A stretch of DNA of 64,000 bases from Streptomyces spinosisporus (GTDB lineage: Bacteria > Actinomycetota > Actinomycetes > Streptomycetales > Streptomycetaceae): contig NZ_JALDAX010000007.1 of the NCBI RefSeq assembly GCF_022698145.1, positions 361,181-425,180 of the forward strand. Direction: 5' to 3'. A program made the position numbers and the translations under genes. How positions within the stretch are numbered: the stretch's first letter is position 1; each line of letters starts with the position of its first letter. The notes beneath the pieces were generated by a model. It worked only from the letters and a program-made list of their open reading frames with translations, searched no databases and was not told the origin of the DNA. Below are positions 32,925 through 41,944 of this stretch, piece after piece.

Positions 32925-35378
32925 GTGGTCAGTGAGGGTGCTGAGGGTCGCAGAAGCGGAGCGCTGCGTGCCGAAGGTGCCCTGAAAGCGCTCACGTCCG
33001 GTCCCTCCTCACCCGATCGGGTGCGCCGCGTCCTGGAACAGGCCCTCGTCTTCGCCGGAGCGGCCTTCGTCGCGGTGTACGCGCTGGGGGAGGACCGTGA
33101 CCTGCTGTGCCTGGCCGAGTCGGCGGGCGTCCCGAGGACGATGTTCGGCCTGCGCGAGGCCTACGCCCGCTCCGGCTGCTCCCCGGTGGCCGAGAGTCAT
33201 CGGTCCGGAAGCCAGGTCTGGCTCGGCCCGGAGGATCCGGCCGAGGACGGCGAGGAGCGCCGCGAGCAGGTGCGGGACTTCTTTCTCGCGGTGCTGCCGT
33301 TGCCCGCCGACGACAAGAGCGGCGGCTGTCTGCTGGCCGTCAGCGAACGGCCCGACGGCTTCGACACCGAGGACCGCAAGTGCCTGGAGCTGATCGCCGA
33401 CGCGGTCGGCGGCCCCGTCCGGGTCGGATCGCCGGAGCGCGGTGAGCTGCCCGCCGACGCGTTCAGCCTCGCCATGGACAGCGGCCGCATCGCGGTCGGC
33501 GACGACATCCTGGAGCTGTTCGCCCTCGACCGCGCCGAGTTCGACGGCAAGGTGGAGACCCTGCTCGGCCTGACCGTGCCGGAGGACCTGCCCGCGCTGA
33601 TGTCCGTCGTCGAGGCCGACCACATGTCCCTCGGCGACCGCGAGCTGGAGTTCCGGGTGCTGCAGCCCTCCGGCCCGCCGAAGTGGCTGCGGCTGCGCGG
33701 ACGCCTGCAGTCCGGCGGCGAGGGCCGGTCCGCCCGGCTGGAGGGCACGGTCGCCGACGCCTCCACGCTGCGCTCCGACGTCACCGACGTGGCCCGCGTC
33801 CAGCGCCTCGCCGCGAAGCTCGCCACCGCCGGTACCGTCCGCGACGTCAGCCAGGCCGTGGTCTCCGCCCTGCGCCGCCCGCTGCAGGCCGACCGGATCG
33901 CGCTCGCCGAGCTGGAGGGCGACCGGCTCGTCGTCACGGTCCTCGACCCGCCCGAACCGGAGGCCTGGCCCGAGCTGTGGCGCCTGGAGTGGCGCTCCGA
34001 GTGGCCCGACGCCCCCGTGCGCGCCATGCCCACCCTCGCCGCCGCCCTGAGCGAGGGCCGCGCCCACATCTGGCCCGCCGGCACCGCCCTGGAACCCGCC
34101 CTGGCCGATGTCGGCCCCGGCGGCCTCGCCGTCCTGCCGCTGCCCGCCGGCAACCGCATGGCCGGCGCCTGTCTGATCGGCTGGGACACCCCGCACGACT
34201 TCGGCCCCGACGAACGCGCCCTGCTCACCGCCTCGGCGGGCCTCGCGGGCCAGGCCCTGATGCGCGCCCAGGCCTTCGACGCCGAGCACGAACTAGTCGG
34301 CATGCTCCAGCGCCAGCTGCTGCCGCGCCGCCTGCCCGAACTGCCCGGCGCGGTCGCCGTCGCCCGCTATCTGCCCACCACCGCCGGTCTGGAGGTCGGC
34401 GGCGACTGGTACGACGTGATCCCGCTGCCCGACAACCACGTCGCCCTCGTCATCGGCGACGTCCAGGGCCACAGCGCGGCCGCCGCCACCCTCATGGGCC
34501 AGATGCGCACCGCTCTGCGCGCCTACGCCGTGGAGGGACACCCGCCGGACGTGGTCGTCTCGCACGCCAACCGGCTGCTGATGGACATGGAGACCGACCT
34601 CTTCGCCACCTGCTGCTATGTCGACGTCGACATGGAGGAGGGCTCCGCCTGGTACGTCCGTGCCGGACATCTGCCGCCGGTGCTGCGCCACCCGGACGGC
34701 GGCACGACCGTCCCCGAGGCGGAGGGCGGACCGCCGCTCGGTGTGGTGGCGCAGGCCGACTTCCCGATGAGCGTGCTGCGGCTGCAGCCCGGCACGGTGG
34801 TCGCGCTGACCACGGACGGACTGGTGGAGTCCGCCGAGGCGGACATCGACGACGGGATCGACCGCCTGGCCCACGAACTGTCGCTGTCCGACCCCGCCCA
34901 CCTCGGCCTGGTCGCCGACGCGCTCCTCGGCAACGCCCAGCGCAGCGACGACGTCGCCCTCCTCCTGCTGCGCTACGACGGCATGACGCTGCGACCGCAG
35001 CGCGAGAGCTGGACGGTGTGGCGCGTCCCCGAGGCCGTCGGGCACACCCGCCGCTTCACCCGTCGCACCCTGCGGGCCTGGGGTGTGGGCCGGGACGACA
35101 CGGACGCCGTGCTGCTGATCGTCTCCGAGCTCGCCACCAACGCCCTCGTGCACACCGACGGCCAGGTCCGCCTCGATCTCACGCTCCTCGACGACCGGGT
35201 GCGTGTCTCGGTCACGGACTCCTCGCCCCGCACGCCCGTGAAGCCGACCAGCATCGGCTGGGAGGCCACCGGAGGGCGGGGCATCCTGCTCGTCGAGGCG
35301 ATGTCGGAGACCTGGGGGACCGTACCGGTCAGCGGCGGCAAACAGGTGTGGGCGGAGTACCCGATCGACCGGTCGTGA
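32925..35378 (+). CDS. SpoIIE-family PP2C phosphatase with sensor domains and C-terminal RsbW-like kinase domain
   Basis: 817 residues from GTG VVSEGAEGRRSG; the longer upstream frame runs antisense to ramC and is rejected. Regions: N-terminal GAF-like (about 25-175), PAS-like (about 180-290), GAF (about 300-470), PP2C (about 480-690) with EVGGDWYDVI, VIGDVQGHS, ALTTDGLVES and DDVALLLL, and a histidine-kinase-like ATPase (about 695-815) with N-box ELATNALVHT and GGRGILLV. One protein thus has both an anti-sigma-kinase-like and an antagonist-phosphatase part. TGTAAT lies 7 bases before the GTG with no ribosome site, so a leaderless mRNA is possible. It is divergent from ramC. Confidence 0.88.
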   Translation: MVSEGAEGRRSGALRAEGALKALTSGPSSPDRVRRVLEQALVFAGAAFVAVYALGEDRDLLCLAESAGVPRTMFGLREAYARSGCSPVAESHRSGSQVWLGPEDPAEDGEERREQVRDFFLAVLPLPADDKSGGCLLAVSERPDGFDTEDRKCLELIADAVGGPVRVGSPERGELPADAFSLAMDSGRIAVGDDILELFALDRAEFDGKVETLLGLTVPEDLPALMSVVEADHMSLGDRELEFRVLQPSGPPKWLRLRGRLQSGGEGRSARLEGTVADASTLRSDVTDVARVQRLAAKLATAGTVRDVSQAVVSALRRPLQADRIALAELEGDRLVVTVLDPPEPEAWPELWRLEWRSEWPDAPVRAMPTLAAALSEGRAHIWPAGTALEPALADVGPGGLAVLPLPAGNRMAGACLIGWDTPHDFGPDERALLTASAGLAGQALMRAQAFDAEHELVGMLQRQLLPRRLPELPGAVAVARYLPTTAGLEVGGDWYDVIPLPDNHVALVIGDVQGHSAAAATLMGQMRTALRAYAVEGHPPDVVVSHANRLLMDMETDLFATCCYVDVDMEEGSAWYVRAGHLPPVLRHPDGGTTVPEAEGGPPLGVVAQADFPMSVLRLQPGTVVALTTDGLVESAEADIDDGIDRLAHELSLSDPAHLGLVADALLGNAQRSDDVALLLLRYDGMTLRPQRESWTVWRVPEAVGHTRRFTRRTLRAWGVGRDDTDAVLLIVSELATNALVHTDGQVRLDLTLLDDRVRVSVTDSSPRTPVKPTSIGWEATGGRGILLVEAMSETWGTVPVSGGKQVWAEYPIDRS

Positions 35379-35556
35379 CGGCTGCCGTCATGAGCGGCAG
35401 GAGATGTCCGGGCAGGCGGTGCTGACCGGACGTCAGACCCACCTGAGGCCGGCCCGACCCGAACGGTCCAGGACCGCCGCTCGGCGGCCGACCCGGCGCA
35501 GTACGGTCGTAACCAGGAAGCCACCATACAAACAGTCGCTTTATGGTGATCGACGC

Positions 35557-35562
35557 TAGGGT
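35557..35562 (+). promoter_or_regulatory. -10 element TAGGGT for leaderless rmlA mRNA
   Basis: TAGGGT is followed by seven bases and then the rmlA ATG (35570). No better ribosome site is present, so transcription probably starts at or near the start codon. Confidence 0.5.
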
Positions 35563-35569
35563 GAAGCAG

Positions 35570-36637
35570 ATGAAGGCTCTCGTGCTGTCCGGCGGCGCCG
35601 GTACCCGATTGAGGCCGATCACGCACACATCGGCCAAACAGCTCGTGCCCGTGGCCAACAAGGCCGTGCTCTTCTACGGCCTCGAATCCATCGCCGAGGC
35701 GGGCATCACCGACGTCGGCGTCATCGTCGGGGACACCGCCGCCGAGATCCAGGAAGCCGTCGGCGACGGATCCAAGTTCGGTCTGGAGATCACCTACATC
35801 CCCCAGGAGCGGCCCCTCGGGCTGGCCCACGCGGTACTGATCGCGCGGGACTGGCTCGGCGACGACGACTTCGTGATGTACCTGGGCGACAACTTCATCG
35901 TCGGCGGCATCTCGGCCCTCGTGGACGAGTTCCGCCGCAACCGCCCCGACGCCCAGATCCTGCTCACCAAGGTGGCCGACCCGCGGGCGTTCGGAGTCGC
36001 CGAACTCGACGCCACGGGCCAGGTCGTCGGCCTGGAGGAGAAGCCGAAGGAACCCAAGAGCGACCTCGCCCTGGTCGGCGTCTACATGTTCACGCCCCTC
36101 ATCCACGACGCCGTGCGCGAGATCCGGCCGTCCTGGCGCGGCGAGCTGGAGATCACCCACGCCATCCAGCACCTGATCGACAAGCGGGCCGACGTGCGCT
36201 GCACCGTGATCGAGGGGTACTGGAAGGACACCGGCAACGTCGTCGACATGCTGGAGGTCAACCGCACGGTCCTGGAAGGCCTCGACCAGCGCATCGACGG
36301 CGAGGTGGACGAGGACTCCGAGACGATCGGGCGCGTGGTCGTCGAGGAGGGCGCACGGATCGTGCGCTCACGCATCGTCGGCCCGGCCGTGATCGGCGCG
36401 GACACCGTCGTCGAGGACTCCTACGTCGGCCCCTTCACCTCCGTCGCGGAGAACTGCCGTATCACCGACAGCGAGGTGGAGTTCTCCATCGTGCTGCGCG
36501 ACTCCTCGATCCACGGCGTGGGACGGATCGAGAACTCCCTGATCGGCCGGCACGCCGAAGTGACGCCGGCCCCCAATGTCCCCAGTGCCCACCGACTGGT
36601 CCTCGGCGATCACAGCAAGGTGCAGATCCACACATGA
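35570..36637 (+). CDS. rmlA: Glucose-1-phosphate thymidylyltransferase
   Basis: 355 residues starting MKALVLSGGAGTRLRP. The nucleotide-binding loop GGAGTRLRPITHTSAKQL is complete, with MYLGDNF and ADPRAFGVAELD further on. The C-terminal part (about 240-355) is a left-handed beta-helix, so it is the long StrD-like form, not the 290-residue RmlA. It makes dTDP-glucose from dTTP and glucose-1-phosphate, the first step to dTDP-L-rhamnose or other deoxysugars. Its TGA overlaps the rmlB ATG by four bases. Confidence 0.93.
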   Translation: MKALVLSGGAGTRLRPITHTSAKQLVPVANKAVLFYGLESIAEAGITDVGVIVGDTAAEIQEAVGDGSKFGLEITYIPQERPLGLAHAVLIARDWLGDDDFVMYLGDNFIVGGISALVDEFRRNRPDAQILLTKVADPRAFGVAELDATGQVVGLEEKPKEPKSDLALVGVYMFTPLIHDAVREIRPSWRGELEITHAIQHLIDKRADVRCTVIEGYWKDTGNVVDMLEVNRTVLEGLDQRIDGEVDEDSETIGRVVVEEGARIVRSRIVGPAVIGADTVVEDSYVGPFTSVAENCRITDSEVEFSIVLRDSSIHGVGRIENSLIGRHAEVTPAPNVPSAHRLVLGDHSKVQIHT

Positions 36638-37602
36638 ACCTTCTCGTCACCGGCGCGGCCGGCTTCATCGGCTCCTGCTACGTCCGCACCCTGCTGGCCC
36701 CCGGCGCGTCCGACGGGCTGCGCATCACGGTGCTGGACAAGCTCACCTACGCCGGCAACCTCACCAACCTCGATCTCGACGACCCCCGCCTGCAGTTCGT
36801 GCAGGGCGACATCCGCGACGCGGACCTGGTCGACAAGCTGATGGCCGACGCCGACCAGGTGGTGCACTTCGCGGCCGAGTCCCATGTGGACCGCTCGATC
36901 GCCGGCGCCACCGACTTCGTCCTGACCAACGTGGTGGGCACCCAGGTGCTGCTGGACGCCGCCCTGCGCCACCGGGTGGGCCCCTTCGTGCACATCTCCA
37001 CCGACGAGGTCTACGGCTCCATCCCGTCCGGGTCCTGGCCCGAGGAGCACCCGCTGGCCCCCAACTCCCCCTACTCCGCCTCCAAGGCCTCCTCCGACCT
37101 GCTCGCCCTGGCCTACCACCGCACCCACGGCCTGGACGTGCGCGTCACCCGCTGCTCCAACAACTACGGCCCCCACCAATACCCGGAGAAGGTCATCCCG
37201 CTGTTCGTCACCAACCTCCTCGACGGCAAGACGGTGCCGCTGTACGGCGAGGGCCTGAACGTGCGGGACTGGCTGCACGTGGAGGACCACTGCCACGGCA
37301 TCGACCTGGTACGCAGCAAGGGCCGGCCGGGCGAGGTGTACAACATCGGCGGCGGCACCGAGCTGTCCAACAAGGAGCTGACCGGGCTGCTGCTCGAGGC
37401 GTGCGGGGCGGGCTGGGATCGGGTGGAGTACGTCGCCGACCGCAAGGGCCACGATCTGCGCTACTCGGTCGACTGGAGCAAGGCCCGCGACGAGCTGGGC
37501 TACCGCCCCCGCCACGACTTCACCACCGGCCTTGCCGAGACGGTCGATTGGTACCGCGAGAACCGAGCCTGGTGGCAACCGTTGAAGGAGCGGTCGGCAT
37601 GA
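36634..37602 (+). CDS. rmlB: dTDP-glucose 4,6-dehydratase
   Basis: 322 residues, extended SDR. Motifs: NAD loop VTGAAGFIGSCYVRT, HFAAESHVDRSI, STDEVYGSIP (the T-D-E of the dehydratase site) and the YSASKA Tyr-Lys catalytic pair, then RCSNNYGPHQYPEK. It converts dTDP-glucose to dTDP-4-keto-6-deoxyglucose in the cytoplasm. It overlaps rmlA and rmlD by four bases on each side (ATGA), so translation of the three is coupled. Confidence 0.95.
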   Translation: MNLLVTGAAGFIGSCYVRTLLAPGASDGLRITVLDKLTYAGNLTNLDLDDPRLQFVQGDIRDADLVDKLMADADQVVHFAAESHVDRSIAGATDFVLTNVVGTQVLLDAALRHRVGPFVHISTDEVYGSIPSGSWPEEHPLAPNSPYSASKASSDLLALAYHRTHGLDVRVTRCSNNYGPHQYPEKVIPLFVTNLLDGKTVPLYGEGLNVRDWLHVEDHCHGIDLVRSKGRPGEVYNIGGGTELSNKELTGLLLEACGAGWDRVEYVADRKGHDLRYSVDWSKARDELGYRPRHDFTTGLAETVDWYRENRAWWQPLKERSA

Positions 37603-38480
37603 GGTGGCTGGTGACCGGCGCCGGCGGCATGCTCGGCCGGGACACGGTCGAGGAGCTGACCCGGCGCGGCGAGGATGTGACGGGCCTGGACCACGCGGCC
37701 CTCGACATCACCCAACAGGACGCCGTCGAGGGCGCGTTGGCCGAGCACCGGCCCGACCTGGTGGTCAACTGCGCGGCGTACACCGCTGTCGACGACGCCG
37801 AGAGCGACGAGGAGCGGGCCCTGCGCATCAACGGTGACGGGCCCGGCCACCTCGCCCGCGCCTGTGCGACGCACGGCGCCCGCATGATCCACATCTCCAC
37901 CGACTACGTCTTCGCGGGCGACGCCCGCACCCCGTATCCGGAGGACCATCCCACCGCCCCACGCACCGCCTACGGCCGCACCAAACTCGCCGGGGAACAG
38001 GCCGTCGCGAAGGAACTCCCCACATCGAGCGCAATCGTGCGAACCGCTTGGCTCTACGGGGTCCACGGGCGTAGTTTCGTCCGCACGATGATCGACCTGG
38101 AGTCCCGCCGCGACACCCTCGACGTCGTCCACGACCAGCGCGGGCAGCCCACCTGGAGCGCGGACGTCGCCGCACGGCTGGCCGACCTGGGCCCGCACCT
38201 GGGCCGCGGTGCGAGCGGTGTCTTCCACGCCACCGGCTCCGGCGAGGCCAGCTGGTACGAACTGGCCCGCGAGGTCTTCAGCGGCCTGGGCGCCGATCCC
38301 GCCCGGGTACGGCCCGTCGGCAGCGAGGCCTTTCCCCGGCCCGCTCCCCGTCCCGCGTACAGCGCCCTGGCCCACGGCCGCTGGCAGGAACTCGGCCTGC
38401 CGCCCCTGCGCGACTGGCAGTCCGCCCTGCGCGATGCCCTTCCCCTGATCCGCAAGGAGTCCCTTCGTGAAACGCCATGA
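37599..38480 (+). CDS. rmlD: dTDP-4-dehydrorhamnose reductase
   Basis: 293 residues starting MRWLVTGAGGMLGRDT. It has the SDR loop GAGGMLG, VVNCAAYTAVDDAE, ISTDYVFAGD and the catalytic YGRTKLAGE. It performs the last reduction to dTDP-L-rhamnose. It is coupled to rmlB by a four-base overlap and overlaps the downstream methyltransferase by 14 bases. Confidence 0.94.
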   Translation: MRWLVTGAGGMLGRDTVEELTRRGEDVTGLDHAALDITQQDAVEGALAEHRPDLVVNCAAYTAVDDAESDEERALRINGDGPGHLARACATHGARMIHISTDYVFAGDARTPYPEDHPTAPRTAYGRTKLAGEQAVAKELPTSSAIVRTAWLYGVHGRSFVRTMIDLESRRDTLDVVHDQRGQPTWSADVAARLADLGPHLGRGASGVFHATGSGEASWYELAREVFSGLGADPARVRPVGSEAFPRPAPRPAYSALAHGRWQELGLPPLRDWQSALRDALPLIRKESLRETP

Positions 38481-39270
38481 GTTCCTGCGGGAACTGCACA
38501 AGGCCACCGCCAACCGCAACTACCTGGAGATCGGCGTCAACGACGGCCGCTCCCTGAAGCTGTCGCGGGTTCCCAGCATCGCGGTCGACCCCGCGTTCAA
38601 GGTGGTCACGGAGATCAAGTGCGACGTCCACCTGGTGAAGGCCACCAGTGACGACTTCTTCGCCCGCGACAACCCCCTGCAGCATCTGCGCGGCGGCCGG
38701 CACCCCGTGCGCAATCTGCGGCGGGGCCGCGCCCCCTTCGGATACTGGCGGCGTACCACGCTGGACCTGGCGTTCATCGACGGCATGCACCTCTTCGAGT
38801 ACGCACTGCGGGACTTCATCAACATCGAGAAGCACGCCGACTGGTCCAGCGTGATCGTCTTCGACGACATGCTGCCGCGCAGCATCGACGAGGCGGCCCG
38901 CGACCGGCACACCACGGCCTGGACCGGCGACGTCTACAAGGTCATCGAGATCCTGGGCCGCTACCGCCCCGACCTGGTGACCGTCCTCGTCGACACCCAG
39001 CCCACCGGCCAGCTGGTCGTCTTCGGCGCGGACCACAAGAACACCGTGCTCAAGGACAAGTACGACGAGATCATGGCCGAGTTCGACGTGCCCGACCCGC
39101 AGAAGGTGCCCGAGGCGGTCCTGGAGCGGGTCAAGGCGGTCAAGCCGGAGACGCTGATGGGAGCCGACTTCTGGCGGCCCCTGGTGCGCGCCCGCAACCG
39201 CGGCCTGAGCCGAGCCCGCGGCTGGAAGGCGCTGAGCTCGGCCCTGGAGCCGTTCGCGGTCAGTCGCTGA
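38467..39270 (+). CDS. Class I SAM-dependent methyltransferase in the rhamnose operon
   Basis: 267 residues from GTG MKRHEFLRELHKAT. The first motif is NYLEIGVNDGRSL, followed by LDLAFIDGMHLFEYALRDF and VIVFDDMLPRS, as in class I (often sugar- or cephalosporin-hydroxylase-like) methyltransferases. It overlaps the end of rmlD and ends convergent with rmlC (11-base overlap). Context suggests O-methylation of rhamnose or of a cell-surface polymer, which is inference. Confidence 0.8.
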   Translation: MKRHEFLRELHKATANRNYLEIGVNDGRSLKLSRVPSIAVDPAFKVVTEIKCDVHLVKATSDDFFARDNPLQHLRGGRHPVRNLRRGRAPFGYWRRTTLDLAFIDGMHLFEYALRDFINIEKHADWSSVIVFDDMLPRSIDEAARDRHTTAWTGDVYKVIEILGRYRPDLVTVLVDTQPTGQLVVFGADHKNTVLKDKYDEIMAEFDVPDPQKVPEAVLERVKAVKPETLMGADFWRPLVRARNRGLSRARGWKALSSALEPFAVSR

Positions 39271-39865
39271 CCTCGCCGCGCAACTTCTCGTAGTAGGCGG
39301 TGCAGTCCGCGTACGACGGCAGCAGTCCGTCCCGCTGCGCCTCGGCCAGGGTCGGGGCCTCGGCGTCCTTCGGGGACAGCAGCGGGCGGATGCCCTCGGG
39401 CCAGGTGATGCCGAGCTCCGGGTCCAGGGCGTGCACACAGTGCTCACGCTCCGGCGCGTAGCCCTCCGACGTCAGATACACCACGGTGGCGTCGTCGGTC
39501 AGGGCCATGAAGGCGTGCCCGAGCCCCTCGGCGATGAACAGCGCGTGCCGGGTGTCGTCGTCGAGGCGCACCGCCTCCCACTGCGCGAAGGTGGGCGAGT
39601 CGACGCGCAGATCCACCACCACGTCGAGGATCGCGCCCCGGATGCAGGTGACGTACTTGGCCTGTCCGGGCGGCACGTCGGCGAAGTGCACGCCGCGCAC
39701 CACGCCCCACCGGGAGACCGAGCAGTTGGCCTGCTTCAGGGACAGGTCGTACCCGGTGGCCTCGCGGAACTCAGCCCCGCGGTACCACTCGTGGAAGCTG
39801 CCCCGCTCGTCCGGGAAGACCTTCGGTTCGAGGGCCCAGGCGCCCTCTATCCCCAGTGATCGCAA
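39260..39865 (-). CDS. rmlC: dTDP-4-dehydrorhamnose 3,5-epimerase
   Basis: 201 residues from a TTG (39865) that lies 9 bases after GGAAAGG and 4 bases after the glycosyltransferase stop. The resulting N-terminus RSLGIEGAWALEPKVFPDER matches the family start. An upstream ATG at 39901 would overlap the previous gene and add atypical residues. The cupin core has FPDERGSFHEW and RGVHFADVPPGQAKYVTC (catalytic His in RGVHF). It epimerises the 4-keto sugar between RmlB and RmlD. With rmlA, rmlB and rmlD opposite, the pathway is complete. Confidence 0.93.
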   Translation of the reverse strand: MRSLGIEGAWALEPKVFPDERGSFHEWYRGAEFREATGYDLSLKQANCSVSRWGVVRGVHFADVPPGQAKYVTCIRGAILDVVVDLRVDSPTFAQWEAVRLDDDTRHALFIAEGLGHAFMALTDDATVVYLTSEGYAPEREHCVHALDPELGITWPEGIRPLLSPKDAEAPTLAEAQRDGLLPSYADCTAYYEKLRGEVSD

Positions 39866-39869
39866 TCTG

Positions 39870-41825
39870 TCACGCCTTTCCAGCTCTGGTCTTCGGAACA
39901 TTGCGCCGGCCCAGCACTCCGGCGAGGGTCCGCCGCGCCTTGCGGGCCGCTCGCCGTAGCAGCGAGGGCCGCGGAGGCCGTGCCACCTTGACCGTGTGCG
40001 CGTCCGCACGAAGGGCCAGTGGCAGGGAGAGGAAGCGCCGCTCGGCGGCGTCGGGGGCCGCGCACAGGGCGGCCCGCCAGGTCGCGCCGCTCAGGTCGGC
40101 GACCGACAGGGCCGCTTCCAGTACGGCCCCGTCCCCGGCAGGGGAGAGCGTGCCCGGCACCTCGACCGATCTCTCGGACGAGGTGAGCCGCAGCAGCGCC
40201 GCCGTACCGGCCGGGACATGCAGCGGCAGCGGCGCGCGCAGCCGGTTGCCCGACACGTCCACAGACGAGGCGTCGAGGCGGCCGAGCCCCAGCCGTTTGC
40301 TCGCGCGGTCGACGTCCAGCGAGAGATTGCCGTGCTGGTCGGTCCAGTACGGCAGGACCACACGGCCGCCCACGACGGCGGCGGACAGGGCGGCCCTGGC
40401 CTTGCGCGGGCCCGGGCCGACGCGGGTCTCCTTGCTCCAACCGCCCACTCTGACGCGGGCGTAGGTGTCCCACAGACCGACGCGGAGGGGCGCGCCGTCC
40501 ACCGCGGCGGCCGGGTCGACGGTGGCCGTGCCGCGCAGCACCAGCCGGACGCGGCCGCTGTCCTCGACCGGCACGATCTCCCGGGTGAGCTCGACCGGCT
40601 GGAAGTACTGGGCGGCGCTGGAGCGTTCGCGCACCACCAGGTCCAGGGTGGCCTGGCCGAACCGGGCGACGGTGTCGGCGCCCACCCAGGCGATCGCCTC
40701 GTCGACGTCCTTCGGCGGACCGTCCAGCGGGGTGGGGGAGGCACCGCCCGGGAACGTCAACGGCGCGCCGCCCGCGCTCAGTTCGACCGTGAAGTCGAAG
40801 CACAGCCTGCCGTCCCGCCACCGCAGCTCCCCGGGTGTGGCCGTGGCCTTGAGCCCGACCTCCCACTCGGCGAAGGCCACGACGTCGTCGTAGCGGTCCG
40901 CCCTGATCAGCGCCGCAACGACCTGCTGCGTGGGCTGCAGGCCGGGGGCGACACCGGGGCCGAAGCGCTCGGTGACGACCTGGTGGATCTCCTCGAACTG
41001 CTTGCGCCGGTAGTCGTCGGGTTTGGCGAGCAGACGCCGGCCGCGCATGCGCTCCACCATCTCCACCCGCAGCCAGCGCCGGTAGAGGCTGTCGCGCACC
41101 GGGCCCGGCTCGGTGTACCGCTCGACGACGTCCAGCGCCTCCCGCAGGTTCTTGAAGTACCCGATCGGGTCGAAGGGCTGGAAGCCCGCGTTGGAGGCGT
41201 CGTCCCGGCGGACGTGGTAGTAGCAGACGTAGTCCCCGATGACGGAGACGTTCGCCGCGCGCAGGAAGGCCTCCGTCACGAAGACATGGTCCTCGAGCCG
41301 CCTCCTGCCCTCGGGGAAGCGCAGGCCGATCTCGTCGAGGAAGGCCCGGCGGAACATCTTGTGCGGGGTGAGGCTGTCGATGAGCGGGGCGTCCGCGACG
41401 GAGGCGCGCGGCCGGTTGTGGCGGAACAGCTCCACCGGGACGTTGCGGCCCTGCCCGGCCATCTTGCCGATCACGACGTCGGCGCCGTTCGCCACGCCGT
41501 AGCCGTACATCCGCTCCAGGGCCTCGTCGCCGAGGTGGTCGTCGTTGTCGACGAACATGACGTACTCGCCGCTGGAGGCGGCGATGCCGACGTTGCGCGG
41601 CTTGCCCGACCAGCCGGAGTTCTCCTGGTGGATCACCCGGACCCGCGGCTCCTTCGCGGCGAGCGCGTCGAGGCGGGCCGGGGTCTGATCGGTGGAACCG
41701 TCGTCGACGAAGACGACCTCGTACTCGTCGGGTGGCAGGGACTGCCTGAGCAACGAGGAGATGCACTCCTCGATGTAGGGCCCCGGGTTGTAGACGGGGA
41801 CGATGACGCTGACCTTGACCGGCAT
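39870..41825 (-). CDS. Family 2 (GT-A) glycosyltransferase with long C-terminal region
   Basis: 651 residues. The N-terminal GT-A domain starts KVSVIVPVYNPGPYIEECI, with FVDDGSTDQTPARLD and the metal-binding DxD in VMFVDNDDHLGDEALERM. After about residue 330 a long beta-rich region carries repeated strands (LRLTSSERSVEVPG, WRAALCAAP), then a basic C-terminus. No membrane helix was seen, so it is likely peripheral to the inner face of the membrane. This layout resembles polymer-modifying glycosyltransferases of teichoic-acid type. It is coupled to rmlC, which suggests that it transfers rhamnose to a wall polymer; inferred. Confidence 0.85.
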   Translation of the reverse strand: MPVKVSVIVPVYNPGPYIEECISSLLRQSLPPDEYEVVFVDDGSTDQTPARLDALAAKEPRVRVIHQENSGWSGKPRNVGIAASSGEYVMFVDNDDHLGDEALERMYGYGVANGADVVIGKMAGQGRNVPVELFRHNRPRASVADAPLIDSLTPHKMFRRAFLDEIGLRFPEGRRRLEDHVFVTEAFLRAANVSVIGDYVCYYHVRRDDASNAGFQPFDPIGYFKNLREALDVVERYTEPGPVRDSLYRRWLRVEMVERMRGRRLLAKPDDYRRKQFEEIHQVVTERFGPGVAPGLQPTQQVVAALIRADRYDDVVAFAEWEVGLKATATPGELRWRDGRLCFDFTVELSAGGAPLTFPGGASPTPLDGPPKDVDEAIAWVGADTVARFGQATLDLVVRERSSAAQYFQPVELTREIVPVEDSGRVRLVLRGTATVDPAAAVDGAPLRVGLWDTYARVRVGGWSKETRVGPGPRKARAALSAAVVGGRVVLPYWTDQHGNLSLDVDRASKRLGLGRLDASSVDVSGNRLRAPLPLHVPAGTAALLRLTSSERSVEVPGTLSPAGDGAVLEAALSVADLSGATWRAALCAAPDAAERRFLSLPLALRADAHTVKVARPPRPSLLRRAARKARRTLAGVLGRRNVPKTRAGKA

Positions 41826-41944
41826 CGGGCTCCGGGCCCCCTCGGGTCGCTCGCCGTGGTGTGGGTGCGGGTTGGCCCGAGCCTATCTCCGACGGGCGCT
41901 TCGCCCCACTCCGGACCCTCCGTCAGACCCTGTGAAGGGGCCCG

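Noticed and set aside
39866..39901. ATG at 39901 as rmlC start
   Set aside because: It overlaps the glycosyltransferase end and adds residues unlike RmlC. The TTG at 39865 has GGAAAGG 9 bases before it and gives the expected length.
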